From Sphagnum compactum (Eukaryota; Bryophyta; Sphagnopsida; Sphagnales), in assembly GCA_965153455.1 (NCBI GenBank), contig OZ234501.1:3596001-3660000 (forward strand): DNA of 64,000 nt, read 5' to 3'. Shown here piece by piece: positions 35,650 through 47,627 of this stretch. Within the stretch, counting starts at the first letter, position 1; each line of letters opens with the position of its first letter. The notes beneath the pieces were generated by a model. That model was not told the DNA's origin, searched no databases, and worked only from the letters and a program-made list of their open reading frames with translations. The translations under genes and the position numbers were made by a program.

Positions 35650-36933
35650 CACAATACCACAAAATGACTTGATAAAATTGTTATTTAACTCATAATCATT
35701 GGATTTATTCTTAACATTATTACACATGTGTAAACACATAAATGCACACACACAAACATATACAAATAAATAACAATTTAATTTATATATTTGTATACAT
35801 AAATAAACGCACATGTACATTGTCTTATCTATTGGTAGGGCCAATGTGTTTGTGACACCTTGTTTTTATAATGAAAAAGCAGTAATGGCTCTGTTTTTTT
35901 ATGAAAAAATTGCCATTTTACTGCCTTCATACTACCTTCCTACCAACAACTCACTAGCCCTTGCCTATGTACTAACCATCTACATGCATCTACTTGCATA
36001 GTGGCTACCTATTATCCTACGAACCTAAAGGACCAATCTTTTACAGGTTCCAGGATAGGGTACCAAGATGAACCTCAACATCAACTCAGTTGGAGTTCAT
36101 CCACAATAGAGACATAACAGGCTTCAATGGATGGTGGGCCAATTTCTGGTACTTGCAGAAAGGATACATTTGTTCTATAGATTGCAATCTAGAATACAAT
36201 GTAAGAAAGTAGATCTACCCAAGAGACATATCTAATCAATATAGTTTGGTAGTATCCTCACTCAACTTGCAACAAGCTCGCACCAACTCTGAAAGATACT
36301 TTCAACTCACATAGAATGGGAAATCTGTAGGAATGCATTTCAAGATAACAAATGCAAAGTTCTAAAATGATTCCTTTCTGCTCACATACCTCTAGGCACA
36401 GCCATCCTCAATAAGCAAGGACTCTTCAAAATGGTACATAGCATCCCATCAGCATTGGGAATTTTCAAAGCACTAAATAGTAATAGTGCCTGCTTTCCCA
36501 TGGACCTCATAGTTGGAAAATATGGTTCCTACTTATTGACCTATTAACTGAACTCAACCCTGTCCAAAATGCTCACCACAGGTTTGTACAAAATAGTGCA
36601 TCCATGTTCAGAAATATTTCACTATTTTGAACACCTTAGAGTGTGAAGGGTTACTAAGAACTCCAAGCATTCTGTCACTTTGGGATCTTCGAAGATAAAC
36701 AATCCTACATGGATACCAGATTGCTGTGTAGTGCCTGCTGTTTAAAATGTCCTGCTGAAATTCCAAACTCTTTTCACTCTTACAACATATATCCAGGCAT
36801 TGATCTTCAACTATGCTGTTAGTTGCTGTCCATAGCTGTTCTATGTGATCATCAAGTTCAGGTTTGACTTGAATAAAGCACAGATGTGCTTGCTGTCAGT
36901 ATGCATGAAGCTCAGATATGGAAGAGGTTAAAG
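35650..36933. other. Intergenic region and 3' flank of the DEIH helicase gene
   Basis: No coding domain is visible. The right part should contain the 3' untranslated region of the minus-strand helicase gene, which ends at 36934, but no polyadenylation site can be fixed. A short match to the TRIM-like family (AGTATCCTCACTCAACTTGC, about 36248) is present, in the same orientation as the intact copy. The Helentron's 3' end probably lies in the left part. Confidence 0.5.
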
Positions 36934-39900
36934 CTACCCAGCCCCACCACCCCGAGGCCGTTTAGTCGCTGTCTTTGGAGGTTGCTCAACCTGAGGTTGA
37001 CCTTGTGAACTTGACACTTGATTGGGTGGATTTCCACCTCCCAATCTGTATTGATGAGAACTTCCACGTTGATAGAGTGTGTGACCCTCATTTCCAGAAT
37101 GTGCCTTAACTCCAGGCACTCCCCACCTCCCATTGGATCGAGTATATTCTTGACTTGTATTGCCTACCTGATGCCAGGTCCTTTGATCAAGTTGTTGGGT
37201 TTTCTTTCCCTTAGTAGGAACCGTATCTTCTCCTAGTGCCCCATCAAATGAAAGCAGGCAGGCAATGGCATAAACTGCATCTGCTAGCATGGGAGGCAGA
37301 CTTGCATGTGGATGCTTCACCTGTTGACAAGTGCCTTGTATTAAAAACATCCTGCTACCTGAAATTGCCTCTGAACAACCATGGATGCTCTACTAAGATT
37401 GCTCTCTCAGAAGAAGGCAAATAGGTGGAAAACAGTACCTTGAATGCAAAAGCAGATTGCAGTCTTTCTCTCAGAACATAGAGCTGTGCAGCTTCCACTG
37501 CAGTGACCTTGAAGTGCAGCCAACGATCTATGATGACAGCAATTGTCCTATCTGGAGCTGAAACTAACTGCTGCACCTGTGCATTCTCAGATGGTCGATC
37601 TTTTGCCTGCCATAAACCAATCAAGTGTCCACTGATTGTGTCAGTTAAAGTGCACACCTTGGAAAATATCTTCAATAAACCTTCAGGAAGGTTTGAAGGT
37701 TTTGGGGTCTCCAATAATATATGGCCAACAATAAGAGATGTCATCAGCCCTCCAGACAAAATGACAAGAGAGTAAGGAAAAAGAGAAGCACAAAAGTGTG
37801 TCATCCGAATGGAGTGTAAACTTCTGATGTTCTGGTATAAAGCAAGAGTAACCCTTTGATCAGCATAACATCATCAGTTACCTTCTCTTCACCTCCACTG
37901 TCATAATCCTCAATCGGCTCTTCTGGATGTGCATCAACAGGGCCTGGTGGCACATTCTCTGGCTCCAACTCTGGAGGGATTACCACCATCTCTGATGACA
38001 TCAGGATCAATGCATGTGGTTTCACCAATGTGCTGTTGCGAATGTAAACCTGAGATGGCATACAAGTTCAGTACTGGTTAAAAACATGTCAAAACATTCA
38101 TCACAGACAATCCAAGGAGGCACTGATCAGTTTCCTCCTTTTCAAACAAATGATAAAATGCATGGGTCTAACCTGCGCTTCACCTCGGGTGATCTCATCA
38201 AACACGAGCAATGGCTTGATCAAATCTCCACTCATACCCCCATCAGGAGCACAAGATTGAGTTAGTCGAAAATTTGCTGACTGAAGATGAATTCGAACCT
38301 TCTGACCTGTCATAGTCTTCACCACTGGTTTCCCACCTGGCAACAGTGTCCCAACCATGGGGTACATTCCTGCAGCCAAGACTGCCCTGACAATGCCAGG
38401 ATCCCGAGCGTTCAAGCTACAGGAGTGCCTCCCAAATGGGACGAAACCTTTCTGTGCAAGCTCCCCCTGCAGCTGTTGTCGCATTCCAGCGAGCATTGTC
38501 ATTGTCCCGTCTGAAATATGGGGAAGAGATTCAGAACCTTCACATGGTATCTTGACTGACAGTCCGACACAGCCATTTCAGTGACAGAGGGCACCTCTTT
38601 GAATTCTGAATCATCAAAGATCGATGAAGTTGCAGAGAAATCTCCACAACAACAATTAAAGGTAACACGACAATGAGTGCAGTCATAACCTCATGAGAGT
38701 CGCTCACAAAGTGACAGACCATCACCTTCATCACGAACGGCAGTGACGAGCTGCCATGACTACCCACTGAGTTCATCAGCTCCCAACAGTGGGTGTAGAT
38801 AAGCATATAATAATCTTCCCAAAAAACTTGGGCAAACCATTATACACAATCTGCGTCCTGAGTTTCTGTTGCCTTTCCGGAAGCAATGGGAAGACTCAGA
38901 CGTGATGTTGGCTAGCACTCAAGAGACATTGCGAATCAAAAAAGTCAACAGTATCCTCATTCAAGCTGCAACAAGCTTCTGAAGGAAAGAGCTTTTATTT
39001 CATTTTAGCATGTCCCTGTATATGCAAGCATCTATGCCTAAAGGACATAGAGGCCTATATATAGGGTAGTGGTTGGGGCCTCCTGCACCCTGAACATATC
39101 CTTTAAGCACACCACTGGTGACTACTTGGATGCAGAACATCCGCTAAAGCCACTAGAAAAAAGATCGATGAAGTTGCAGAGAAATCTCCACAACAACAAT
39201 TAAAGGTAACACGACAATGAGTGCAGTCATAACCTCATGAGAGTCGCTCACAAAGTGACAGACCATCACCTTCATCACGGACGGCAGTGACGAGCTGCCA
39301 TGACTACCCACTGAGTTCATCAGCTCCCAACAGTGGGTGTAGATAAGCATATAATAATCTTCCCAAAAAACTTAGGCAAACCATTATACACAATCTGCGT
39401 CCTGAGTTTCTGTTGCCTTTCCGGAAGCAATGGGAAGACTCAGACGTAATGTTGGCTAGCACTCAAGAGACATTGCGAATCAAAAAAGTCAACAGTATCC
39501 TCATTCAAGCTGCAACAAGCTTCTGAAGGAAAGAGCTTTTATTTCATTTTAGCATGTCCCTGTATATGCAAGCATCTATGCCTAAAGGACATAGAGGCCT
39601 ATATATAGGGTAGTGGTTGGGGCCTCCTGCACCCTGAATCATCAAAGAGTCAGCTATATTCCTCTTGTTTCTCTTCAGCATGTGAGTGAAGGAAACCTTA
39701 CGCCAACCTCATCTTCTGACAAAACCCATGCATGATGGATCCATTTCAATCAGATATCCAGTCTAGAACTCTTCAGGCAGTTGGGTAATATGTCCCAAAA
39801 GTAAGTATGTTTACCTGAAATAAAGTACTGTGAGCAGAATTGCTTTTCTTGTGAATTAGTCTTTGCAGCTTCCCAACGATCAAAAGCTGCAACAACTGCT

Positions 39901-42900
39901 AAATGGTCACTGTAGCCACCATATATTTCAGCAAGCTCCTGCCTAGCTGTACTTGCTCGCTTTTTTTGGTCAGGGGCCATGGGTAGTACAAAAGGTTCTC
40001 GATAGCCAGCTGCACAAGCAACTGTAAGAGCTGGGTCGAGGCAATTCAGCAGAATGGCCACAAGAAGCATTTTGCTTGTTGAAGGGTGGACTGGCAGGGA
40101 GCCCAACTGCTTTCCAAGTTCTGTAAGCCTTTCATCAGGAGTGAGTGCCCCAAGGTCTTGTAACAACATCACTGCATTTCGCACTGCTAGATCTAGGGGA
40201 GGATCAATTGCCTTCCTGATGAACTCCACAATGCGGCCATGTGGTTCCAGCAGTTTCACCTGAGAGAAGGAAATGGTATTCATTACAGGGAGCAGCATTA
40301 CAAGCTAAACCACAGATCAAGTATCAAGAGCTTTACATTCCCCCTCCTGTACCTACCAGTAGTGTCCAGTTTATCACTGTCAAAATCAAAGGACATCTTC
40401 TCAATCTGGGTCCATATTTCATAGTTGTAGAGAACTGTAGAGAATATTACTTCACTAGCTGGAACGAACAGGCAGTCCAAGGTGAACCCAAAATACCTGT
40501 AGGCACAGTTCTTCAAGGGGTGTTCGTTTAATTTCAGGAGTAGAGAAATCAGGCAAAGACTCCAGTCGAACTTTAGAAAACAGGTGGTAGCAAACACCAG
40601 GCTGGCATCTGCCTGCTCGTCCCTCACGTTGCGTTGCACTGGCTTTGGAAACCCAAGCAGTCTGTACATATATGGAGCAAGACAGTACAGCATTAGTCCC
40701 AACTCTTGAAATTGCTGACTTTTTAACATGTAACATCACCACAGTTTAAAATACTAACAAGAAGACCCAAATCCCATGTCGATAAGCAAATCAACCTCCC
40801 TAAATCTAATAGAAAGGCCACTGAAAACAATGGCTTTGAAAACCCATCTAGAAAATTGTACTTGACTTTGCAAGCAAGGTCGCACATCTGAAAATCATAC
40901 CTGCAAAGTGGAGACATTACTGTAAGGGTCATAGCTCTTCTCTTTCACTCGACCACTGTCAATGACAAAAACCACATCATCTATGGTCATTGCAGTCTCT
41001 GCAATATTGGTGGCCAGAACGATCTTTCGAACACCTTTCGGTGGTCGCTGAAACACTTTCCTCTGTTCACTTAATGGCACCATCGAATGCAGAGGCAATA
41101 ACAAGAACTTGGAAGGATTGCCAAAGAGGGGTGACGCATCTAGGCAGTCACGTGCCCTAGTAATATCTTCCCACCCAGGTAGAAATACTAACACCGCCTC
41201 AGTTGAAGCTGATTCAAAACCTTTGGAAGAGCTGCAGATTTTACAGAGCAAGCGTTCAATCAACTCCACGTCTACTCCAACCTGTCACAAGAAAGAAGCA
41301 GAAAGACAGTCTATGATTTGCTGCCAGACAGGTGATGCATGAAGAAGACACTGTCTACAAGTCAGAATCCATGGAATGCAGCCCCCAGATTGTGTCTAAA
41401 TTTGGTTCCCACATCATACCACTTCTGATGAACCAAATTGATAGAGCTTCACAGTGTTTGAACATAGTTTGCAGAAATGTTTAGGGTTTAAGCCTTTGGT
41501 CCACCTCATACCTGATCAACTGAGTAGAGATACTTCTGTAGCAACACGGCCTCTGCTGCTGCCACCTGTGACTGCTCTTGCAACCTGTGTGTTTCAATAG
41601 CCACCACAACATTTGCATGCCCATTGTTCTGTGCCCAATCAAGAGCAGTATCTCCATTCCTTGCTTCAATAGAAGTATCTGCTCCAAGGGAGAGCAGATA
41701 AGAAACATCATCTACCCGACCCTTACCAGCAGCAACCATAAGTGGCGTTGCTCCAGTTAATAAGTGCTGGTAATTGCACAGGTGCAGACTAGGAAACTCT
41801 TTTACTATATCAATGAGAGTTTCAAAGTCATCTTCTAACCATGCTTGTGTAAGAGCCTCATCCATTGCCTCGGCATATTCATTGCTCAGTGGCATGCCTC
41901 TTCCTAGACTCTCAGCTCCAATGCTGCTGGGCTGTGTTTCCTCCACCAGAGACAACACATCTTCCAGATAGAATGACTGGACCTACGAACAGAAAAACAA
42001 GGAGAAGAAAATAATTAAAATCTAGTAGACAGAATGTGGGGGCTGCAGGAGCACAGCCAGAAAATCTAAGAGTAAGATAACCAACACTGACGAAAAAGAA
42101 GGATAAGATGCTTGTGATCATGCCCATGAAATCCAAAAATGTGTAGGTAAATTTTGGACAAAGAAAGCAACATGAACACAATCTGACTCCATGATCCATC
42201 TTCAGGTTGCAGTGAGAAATCCCTTACAGGGTAGGTGAAACCTGGAACTTGGATAACAGGACAGTCATTGAAATAATGGGAGAAAAGTGCTGAATCAAGT
42301 GTAGCACTCATCAGGATCTGATCATACCCACATCCTAATTTAGATCAAAAAGGCTGATTATATGGAGAGACCATGATATCTAAATTCTTGAGTAACTTCT
42401 ATCACAACTTCAACACAAAGATGAGTGTAAAAGCAGACAATAAAACTTGAATATTTTACCACAGCTACTGCTATGAAAAGAGAGGGCAACCAACCACATG
42501 TAAGTCTGGTCTGAAAGGAAGAAGATCCCTGCAAAAGAGAGAAACAAAATCTAGTGAGAAGCTAAAGAAGCTAGATATCTGGGTCTTGCAGTCCAGAGGT
42601 CTTCTTGTTGCTCTCCACTGAATGATGAGCATCAAAGAGAATCAGAACACCTGAACCTCCACTCTGCGATCCATAACTTGGATGCTCTTGATAGTCATGA
42701 GTATTAAAACCTGCAGCAGGGCAGTGAAGCAGTATACATGACAATCCCCAACACAATGCTCATGCTCACCTCAAGACCACTAACAGAAAGTCTGCATTCC
42801 GATCACGCTCATGGATCTCATCCTGTAAACAATCACAACCAACATACCACATGGTAAGAAGCATAACACAAAAACGAGCAAGGATAACTGTCCATGTGCA

Positions 42901-45900
42901 CATGAGATGTTAAGCAAATTATGAGGTTTATCAAGATCATATCATTTCGGCATCCATGCAAAAATCAACAGGGATAGAACAAGGGAGGAAGGAATAGATG
43001 GAAGCAATGACATGCCCATAATCTTACCACAATAATATGGGTAGCTTGTATTGTTGTTGACTCCTCTATGATGTTTCCATTTGGGGGAGTCCCATGATCC
43101 AGCACCAAAGAGCGGCCTCCAGATCCAACCAGCTTGCGTAACAGTACTCCATTTGTGCAAAACATCAAAGAGGAGTGCTTGTCTCCTTTGGACTCTAGTC
43201 TTATCTGCTCCAAATCAATGTTTGCAAGATAAACCCTACCATAAATAAACTCTGTAAGCAAAAGTAACAATTGCAAGAAAATGTTGAGAGAGCTTATGAT
43301 ATTAAAAGTGATTGCATTCAACATAAGCACGGTTGAGAGAAGAATTATTCTATAGAGTTTTATGCTGCATCTCAACAAAGCAAAAGCATGCTTTTCATGG
43401 ATAACACACAGCATCACTGAAAGCTGTTGGGAATTGCTAGCACATTCACCCTAGATGATAAGTCCTCATTTGTCTTCAGCAGAAAGAATGGCTCAACAGC
43501 TTTCAAAACTAAGAAAAGGTAACCCCACATGCACAGGTACTGTTTCTTGACAGATCTTCACCAAGGTGACTGACATCTATTGGAAAGGGTAGTTCTCAGG
43601 TAACTTGCTTGGCCAAGGATTGCCTGTCCAGCAAATTTGCATGCACAGACAAATCTCTTACAGAATCTATGGACAACTGCACTGAGTATCCAAAAAGTGT
43701 ACAATCCCTTCCAGACATGTACCCATGGAGGGATGGCATAAGCACAACTGGGTCATCAACTCATGAACATCAAGAGAGAGGTACATGCGTTGAATTTTTT
43801 TTTCCAAGTTGATACCCACCTGATAGCCAACAGTCTTACCAACTTGCTCTCCACGTTCTGCAGCGATACGCTCAGCCACTACAAAACAGCACCCGAGCAC
43901 TTCTGAACAATGAGATATCTCATGGATCACGCTTCTCTATTCAAGCAATAACAACTATGCACTACAAACTGTGCCTTCATCCAAGGTTTATTATTAAGAA
44001 AGTAGAGCAAGTCACAACTGCAAGTCAGAATATCCGATTTGATGCTCTACAGCATTCCATTAAGAGAAAATAAACCGCAGCAAAAAGGTTCAGTGGTTGG
44101 CACATGTAAGGCTTTGAAATCAAATAATGTATCTCCCTTCTGTTATCAGGTATGGAGGTTTCCCAGTAATAATTATGTCATAAGGCAAGACACTGTCTTG
44201 CAATGTGAGTCTACAACAGGATGACAGACAAGGGGTGCTGTTGCCTTATGGCTGAAGGCTGCCCCTACGAGCAGAAAAGTCAAATTGAATGCATGAGCAC
44301 CTCCCTAACTGTGGTAGTTGTAGGGGTGGCTGAAACAGTGCAATTGAACAGAACCTGAAGTGGCTGAAAGCCGACGAGGCTGAGTGCAGATAATTTTGCA
44401 TGGCTTCCCTGTATTCCACATGTGGTCAAGAATGTATTGTGGAACCTGAAAACATATCACACACAAGTGCAGTCAGATTGTAAGGGCTTGTAAGTCTAGT
44501 TGCAATCCTAGGTATCTCCTGCTGTATCTTTAGTCTGCTAGAAGGCATTACCAATTGCAAGTTCCCAAACTTTTTGATTCTGCGGTCTGATCTGATGAAT
44601 ATTTTCTCATTTGCAGGATCTCACAGGCCTTCATTGCTGCAATTGACTCTGTGCTGTATTAATCTTCTAGAGTCCGGCAGGAACAAGGGAGAGACCTGTG
44701 TAGTCTTGCCACAGCCTGTTTCACCAGCAATAATCAGCACCTGCATTGCAATCCAACAAACAAGAGAGTCATTGTAGCCTCCTAATTCATGATGAGAGCT
44801 CAGTGACTGGCAACCTGTATAACACCAAGCAACCACTGGTCTACTGCAGGTAAGCATCAACAACAATGCAGTACCAAACGACAAGCTGATAGCTGAATCA
44901 AAGGAAAATGCATAGGAACAACTGCTGATTGTTTAGTACTTTGTGTCCTCAGAGGTTGCTAGATCCTTTTCTCTCAAAACTGAAATCAAAAGATATTTGC
45001 TTCTACAAATCCCAACTAGACCTAGAAGCTAGAGAGCCAATAATGAACAATGTCAAATTTCAGTAACACAAACTGTGATCTGCATCTGGAGCCATTGCCA
45101 GAATACTGAATCCTGACAACTTTTCTACCTGGTTCTTGTCCACAGCTGCTGTGATCACATCCTTGTAAGCAGCAATAGGTAGTTTTGCCCTCTGATCTGC
45201 TATCTGGCGATTTCCAGAAAGAAATCAAAATTCATGACAGACTGCATGGTTAAAAGAAAGGGCTCCTGACTAATCACCTAGTACAAGTTGGTTAGAGATG
45301 CAAGTATGAAGATCATGAAATAGTAAATCAGAAGTGACATGTATTGAAGAATTGTCAGCAACTTCCTACACACAACTGCAAAGCCGTGAACATCCATTCC
45401 TTCCACTCCTCATTGCCCACTAAAAGCCTGACAGAGGCAGAACACTCCTGTAATATTGTAAGGAGAAAAGTGGCCTTTTGCCAATGAAACTGACTCATAC
45501 TTTACACATGATTGACCTCGCATCCTGCCAAAAGTTTAGACAACCCAAACCTGTTGTAATCCTGGCATCTTTTGAAGCTGTGCAGCTAAAATTGCAGCTT
45601 GCATTGTGCCATTATCTGAAACTCCAGTGGAAGAAGTTCTGGGCCCACCACCATTTTGTACATTGCCCTTCCCTCCTAGAGCTGTACCTGGTGTTGAAAT
45701 TCTTTGTATACTAGCACCACCAGACACAGTTCCCTTTGACACCACTTCCTCGTCAGTGGGCGGGAAGTGTGTGAAATGTTCGATCAGAACTTCCTGTGTT
45801 GCTGTTGAGAAGGAAAGTGTTGTCAGAGAGGATTCATCTTTTGAGTGTTGCTTCACCACCTTAGACACTGTAACATATCGCTGATTTCCTTTACTGGAAA

Positions 45901-46893
45901 CCCATATTCAGAACAACCCATTTACACTCTGTCAACAAATACCCACAGTTTGCTAGAAGGAATGGGGGGTTAAAAAAAAGAGGGACTGATGTGGTGAGGC
46001 CAACAATCTAAGCTTGCTAGAGTCATGCACTTGGAACAAAAGCTACAATTGTGGCCTGAAAGTGATTTACATGCAGTCTCAAGAAATGGTTTGTGTAGTT
46101 GGAGTTCACTGACCCACGACTCTTTGATTTCAGCCCCAATTTCTTGCAGAGGTCATGCACCATGGCTCTGTCATCATTGCTTAAGTCTGTTTCAAAACTC
46201 ATCTCTGCAGATGCCACACACCACCACTGAACATTAACAATTTCCATATTGGGTTTAGGGTTTAGGGTTTAGGCTTTACCTACCCACAAGAAGTTTGATC
46301 CACCAAAGTAGAACCCACAAATGGTCCCTTCTCTCAGCTGACAGGAAACGATATCTCAATTGCAGAATTGATCACAAAAATAGTGGAAGAAGACGAATCA
46401 AGACAGTGGCATTAATCCAGTAGCACGGATTCCCATGTTTCTACTGAAGAATTGTGAACAATATGAGTGGTGTGTTCTGTGGACTGAAAGCAAGAAAATT
46501 AGGTCTTCCTGAAACATGAGCAAATCCATTGAAATTGGTAGCAGACAGTGCCAATAGAGGATGGGATCAACCGACGAAGCTCTTTGTGTGACTGCTGCAC
46601 ATGAGATGGAAAAACGAGAAGAAGGCAAAAACAAACGAAGAACAAAACAACCATAAAAAAAATTTCAAAGTGCTCCATGAGTGCGAAGACTTCTTGGTTT
46701 TGGACAAAGAAGGGTTGAAGGAAGAGGCGAGAAAACCATTGCTGTCGGAAGCTCTGAATTGCTCCAATCTTGCTGCGATGCTGATCCGATCAGATTCAGA
46801 CACCATCCCCGCTGACAATCTTCTATTGCCAAGACCCTTCCCTACAGTAAACCTTTTACCACCATTCCCGGACGCTTTGAGCTTCTTCTCCAT
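36934..46893 (-). CDS. DEIH-box RNA helicase with R3H and ankyrin domains (NIH/DExH6 type)
   Basis: I reconstruct 19 minus-strand exons: 46893-46737, 46204-46114, 45893-45551, 45203-45129, 44740-44696, 44445-44355, 43878-43820, 43204-43028, 42822-42770, 42528-42495, 42317-42228, 41982-41512, 41281-40901, 40661-40497, 40259-39815, 38510-38173, 38049-37882, 37576-37439, 37320-36934. All phases close, giving 1235 residues. Domains in order are R3H (about 50-115), Walker A GETGCGKT (228-235), TQPRR (258-262), DEIH (347-350), SAT (379-381), two ankyrin-type repeats inside the core (about 470-530), LPGWED and [11 protein letters not shown] (about 595-675), QREGRAGR (700-707), HA2 (about 745-890) and OB-fold (about 900-1100), then a Gly/Arg-rich tail. 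The R3H plus ankyrin layout is that of Arabidopsis NIH and DExH6, nuclear DNA/RNA helicases. Exon 1 has the weakest donor (GTTTTC). The intron 39814-38511 carries a TRIM-like element. Confidence 0.97.
38616..39638 (-). mobile_element. Young TRIM-like element in an intron of the DEIH helicase gene
   Basis: Two direct repeats, 38616-39094 and 39160-39638 (479 bp each), enclose only 65 bp. By eye they differ at three positions, so the insertion is recent. The target word TCATC occurs directly at both outer ends (38611-38615, 39639-39643), as expected for a 5-bp target duplication. The minus orientation is inferred because each repeat then has a palindromic TATA-like CCTATATATAGG near its start (39054-39065, 39598-39609). 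There is no gag or pol, which fits a terminal-repeat retrotransposon in miniature. The repeats do not start with TG and end with CA, and no tRNA primer site is recognised, so the class remains provisional. It is absent from the spliced coding sequence. Confidence 0.75.
46251..46273. repeat. Short interstitial telomere-type repeat in helicase intron 1
   Basis: Three consecutive GGGTTTA units plus part of a fourth lie in the first intron of the helicase gene, about 47 bp upstream of exon 2. Plant first introns and promoters often hold such telo-boxes (AAACCCTAA on the coding strand, as here), which bind transcriptional regulators in known cases. A regulatory role here is inference. Confidence 0.75.
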
Positions 46894-47484
46894 CTCGATT
46901 ATCCCTTGTTTCTCTCTTTTCTTTTTATGAACTACAACTCCAGCAGCCTCCTGCTGGTTGAGTCCAAACCCTTGTGGATTCCAATATCTGCATAGCTGCT
47001 TCTACCCAACTACAATGCTTGCCTAACATACATGGGGTTTCGATCGAACCCGGATATCTTCAGCGCAGTGCAAAACTTCCCAATGTGTCGCGATCCAAAC
47101 CGAGAAACCTGCGCCGGGTCGGCCTATTCTCAAGTCAAAACCGATTGCACATGCTCAACAAATCTCTCGAATAACTGAAAAGGCTCCAGAAATGCCTCCA
47201 ATGGAAAAATGCATGTTGGGGATTAGGGTGCAGTGATCAAGAGCGTGTTATATTATGCTCCTTGTGTCACTTGACAGTGCCACCCTAAACCGTACTGACC
47301 TGCCTGAAATTTTGCAGTGTGTCTGGAGGTAACCTTTTTATAATGCATATTTTTTTAATCCAGGAGCAGGGAGGGCATTTCGTTTTTCACAATGCCCCCC
47401 CTCCTGTTTCGCCTTGGTTTCTCCATAGAATTTCTGGCAGGTCTTTACGTCGGGTCGGGTAAAGCCTTCGGTCGGCTATTGCCT

Positions 47485-47496
47485 AAACCCTAAACC
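47485..47496 (+). promoter_or_regulatory. Telo-box near the sterol reductase start
   Basis: AAACCCTAAACC lies about 130 bp upstream of the reductase start codon. The telo-box AAACCCTAA is a known plant promoter element, common in genes expressed in dividing cells. Its use here is not shown. Confidence 0.5.
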
Positions 47497-47568
47497 AGCG
47501 TGGCTTTACCGAGCAGGGACGTTACTGAAATAAGCACCCCCCTGCTGCTGCCGAGCGGGTGCGTTGTA

Positions 47569-47583
47569 ATGCCCTGCTCCTAG
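47569..47583 (+). promoter_or_regulatory. Minimal upstream ORF in the reductase leader
   Basis: ATG-CCC-TGC-TCC-TAG, 45 bp before the main start codon and in frame with it. If it is in the mature transcript it could lower translation of the reductase. The transcription start is unknown, so this is only a possibility. Confidence 0.35.
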
Positions 47584-47627
47584 GGCGTTGTAAACTACAG
47601 CTGTTGTTGCAAACTGTGCGTGGAGTC

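Larger units (their letters stand above)
46894..47627. promoter_or_regulatory. Shared intergenic region of the divergent helicase / sterol reductase pair
   Basis: The start codons of the minus-strand helicase gene and the plus-strand reductase gene are 734 bp apart, so both promoters must lie here unless an upstream exon is hidden. The right half is GC-richer. A telo-box (47485-47496) and a short upstream reading frame (47569-47583) are visible. No clear TATA box for either gene can be chosen with confidence. Confidence 0.6.

Noticed and set aside
38540-38806. 88-codon minus-strand frame, repeated at 39153-39350
   Set aside because: It lies in the TRIM-like terminal repeats. The frame has no domain and is not kept in the older copies.
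39630-39720. Possible extra helicase exon (minus strand reads [17 protein letters not shown])
   Set aside because: It lies in the intron between 39815 and 38510. The flanking exons join in frame without it to give [14 protein letters not shown], the family sequence.
46251-46273. A true interstitial telomere or chromosome end
   Set aside because: There are only about three units, inside a normal gene intron. It fits a telo-box cluster, not a telomere.
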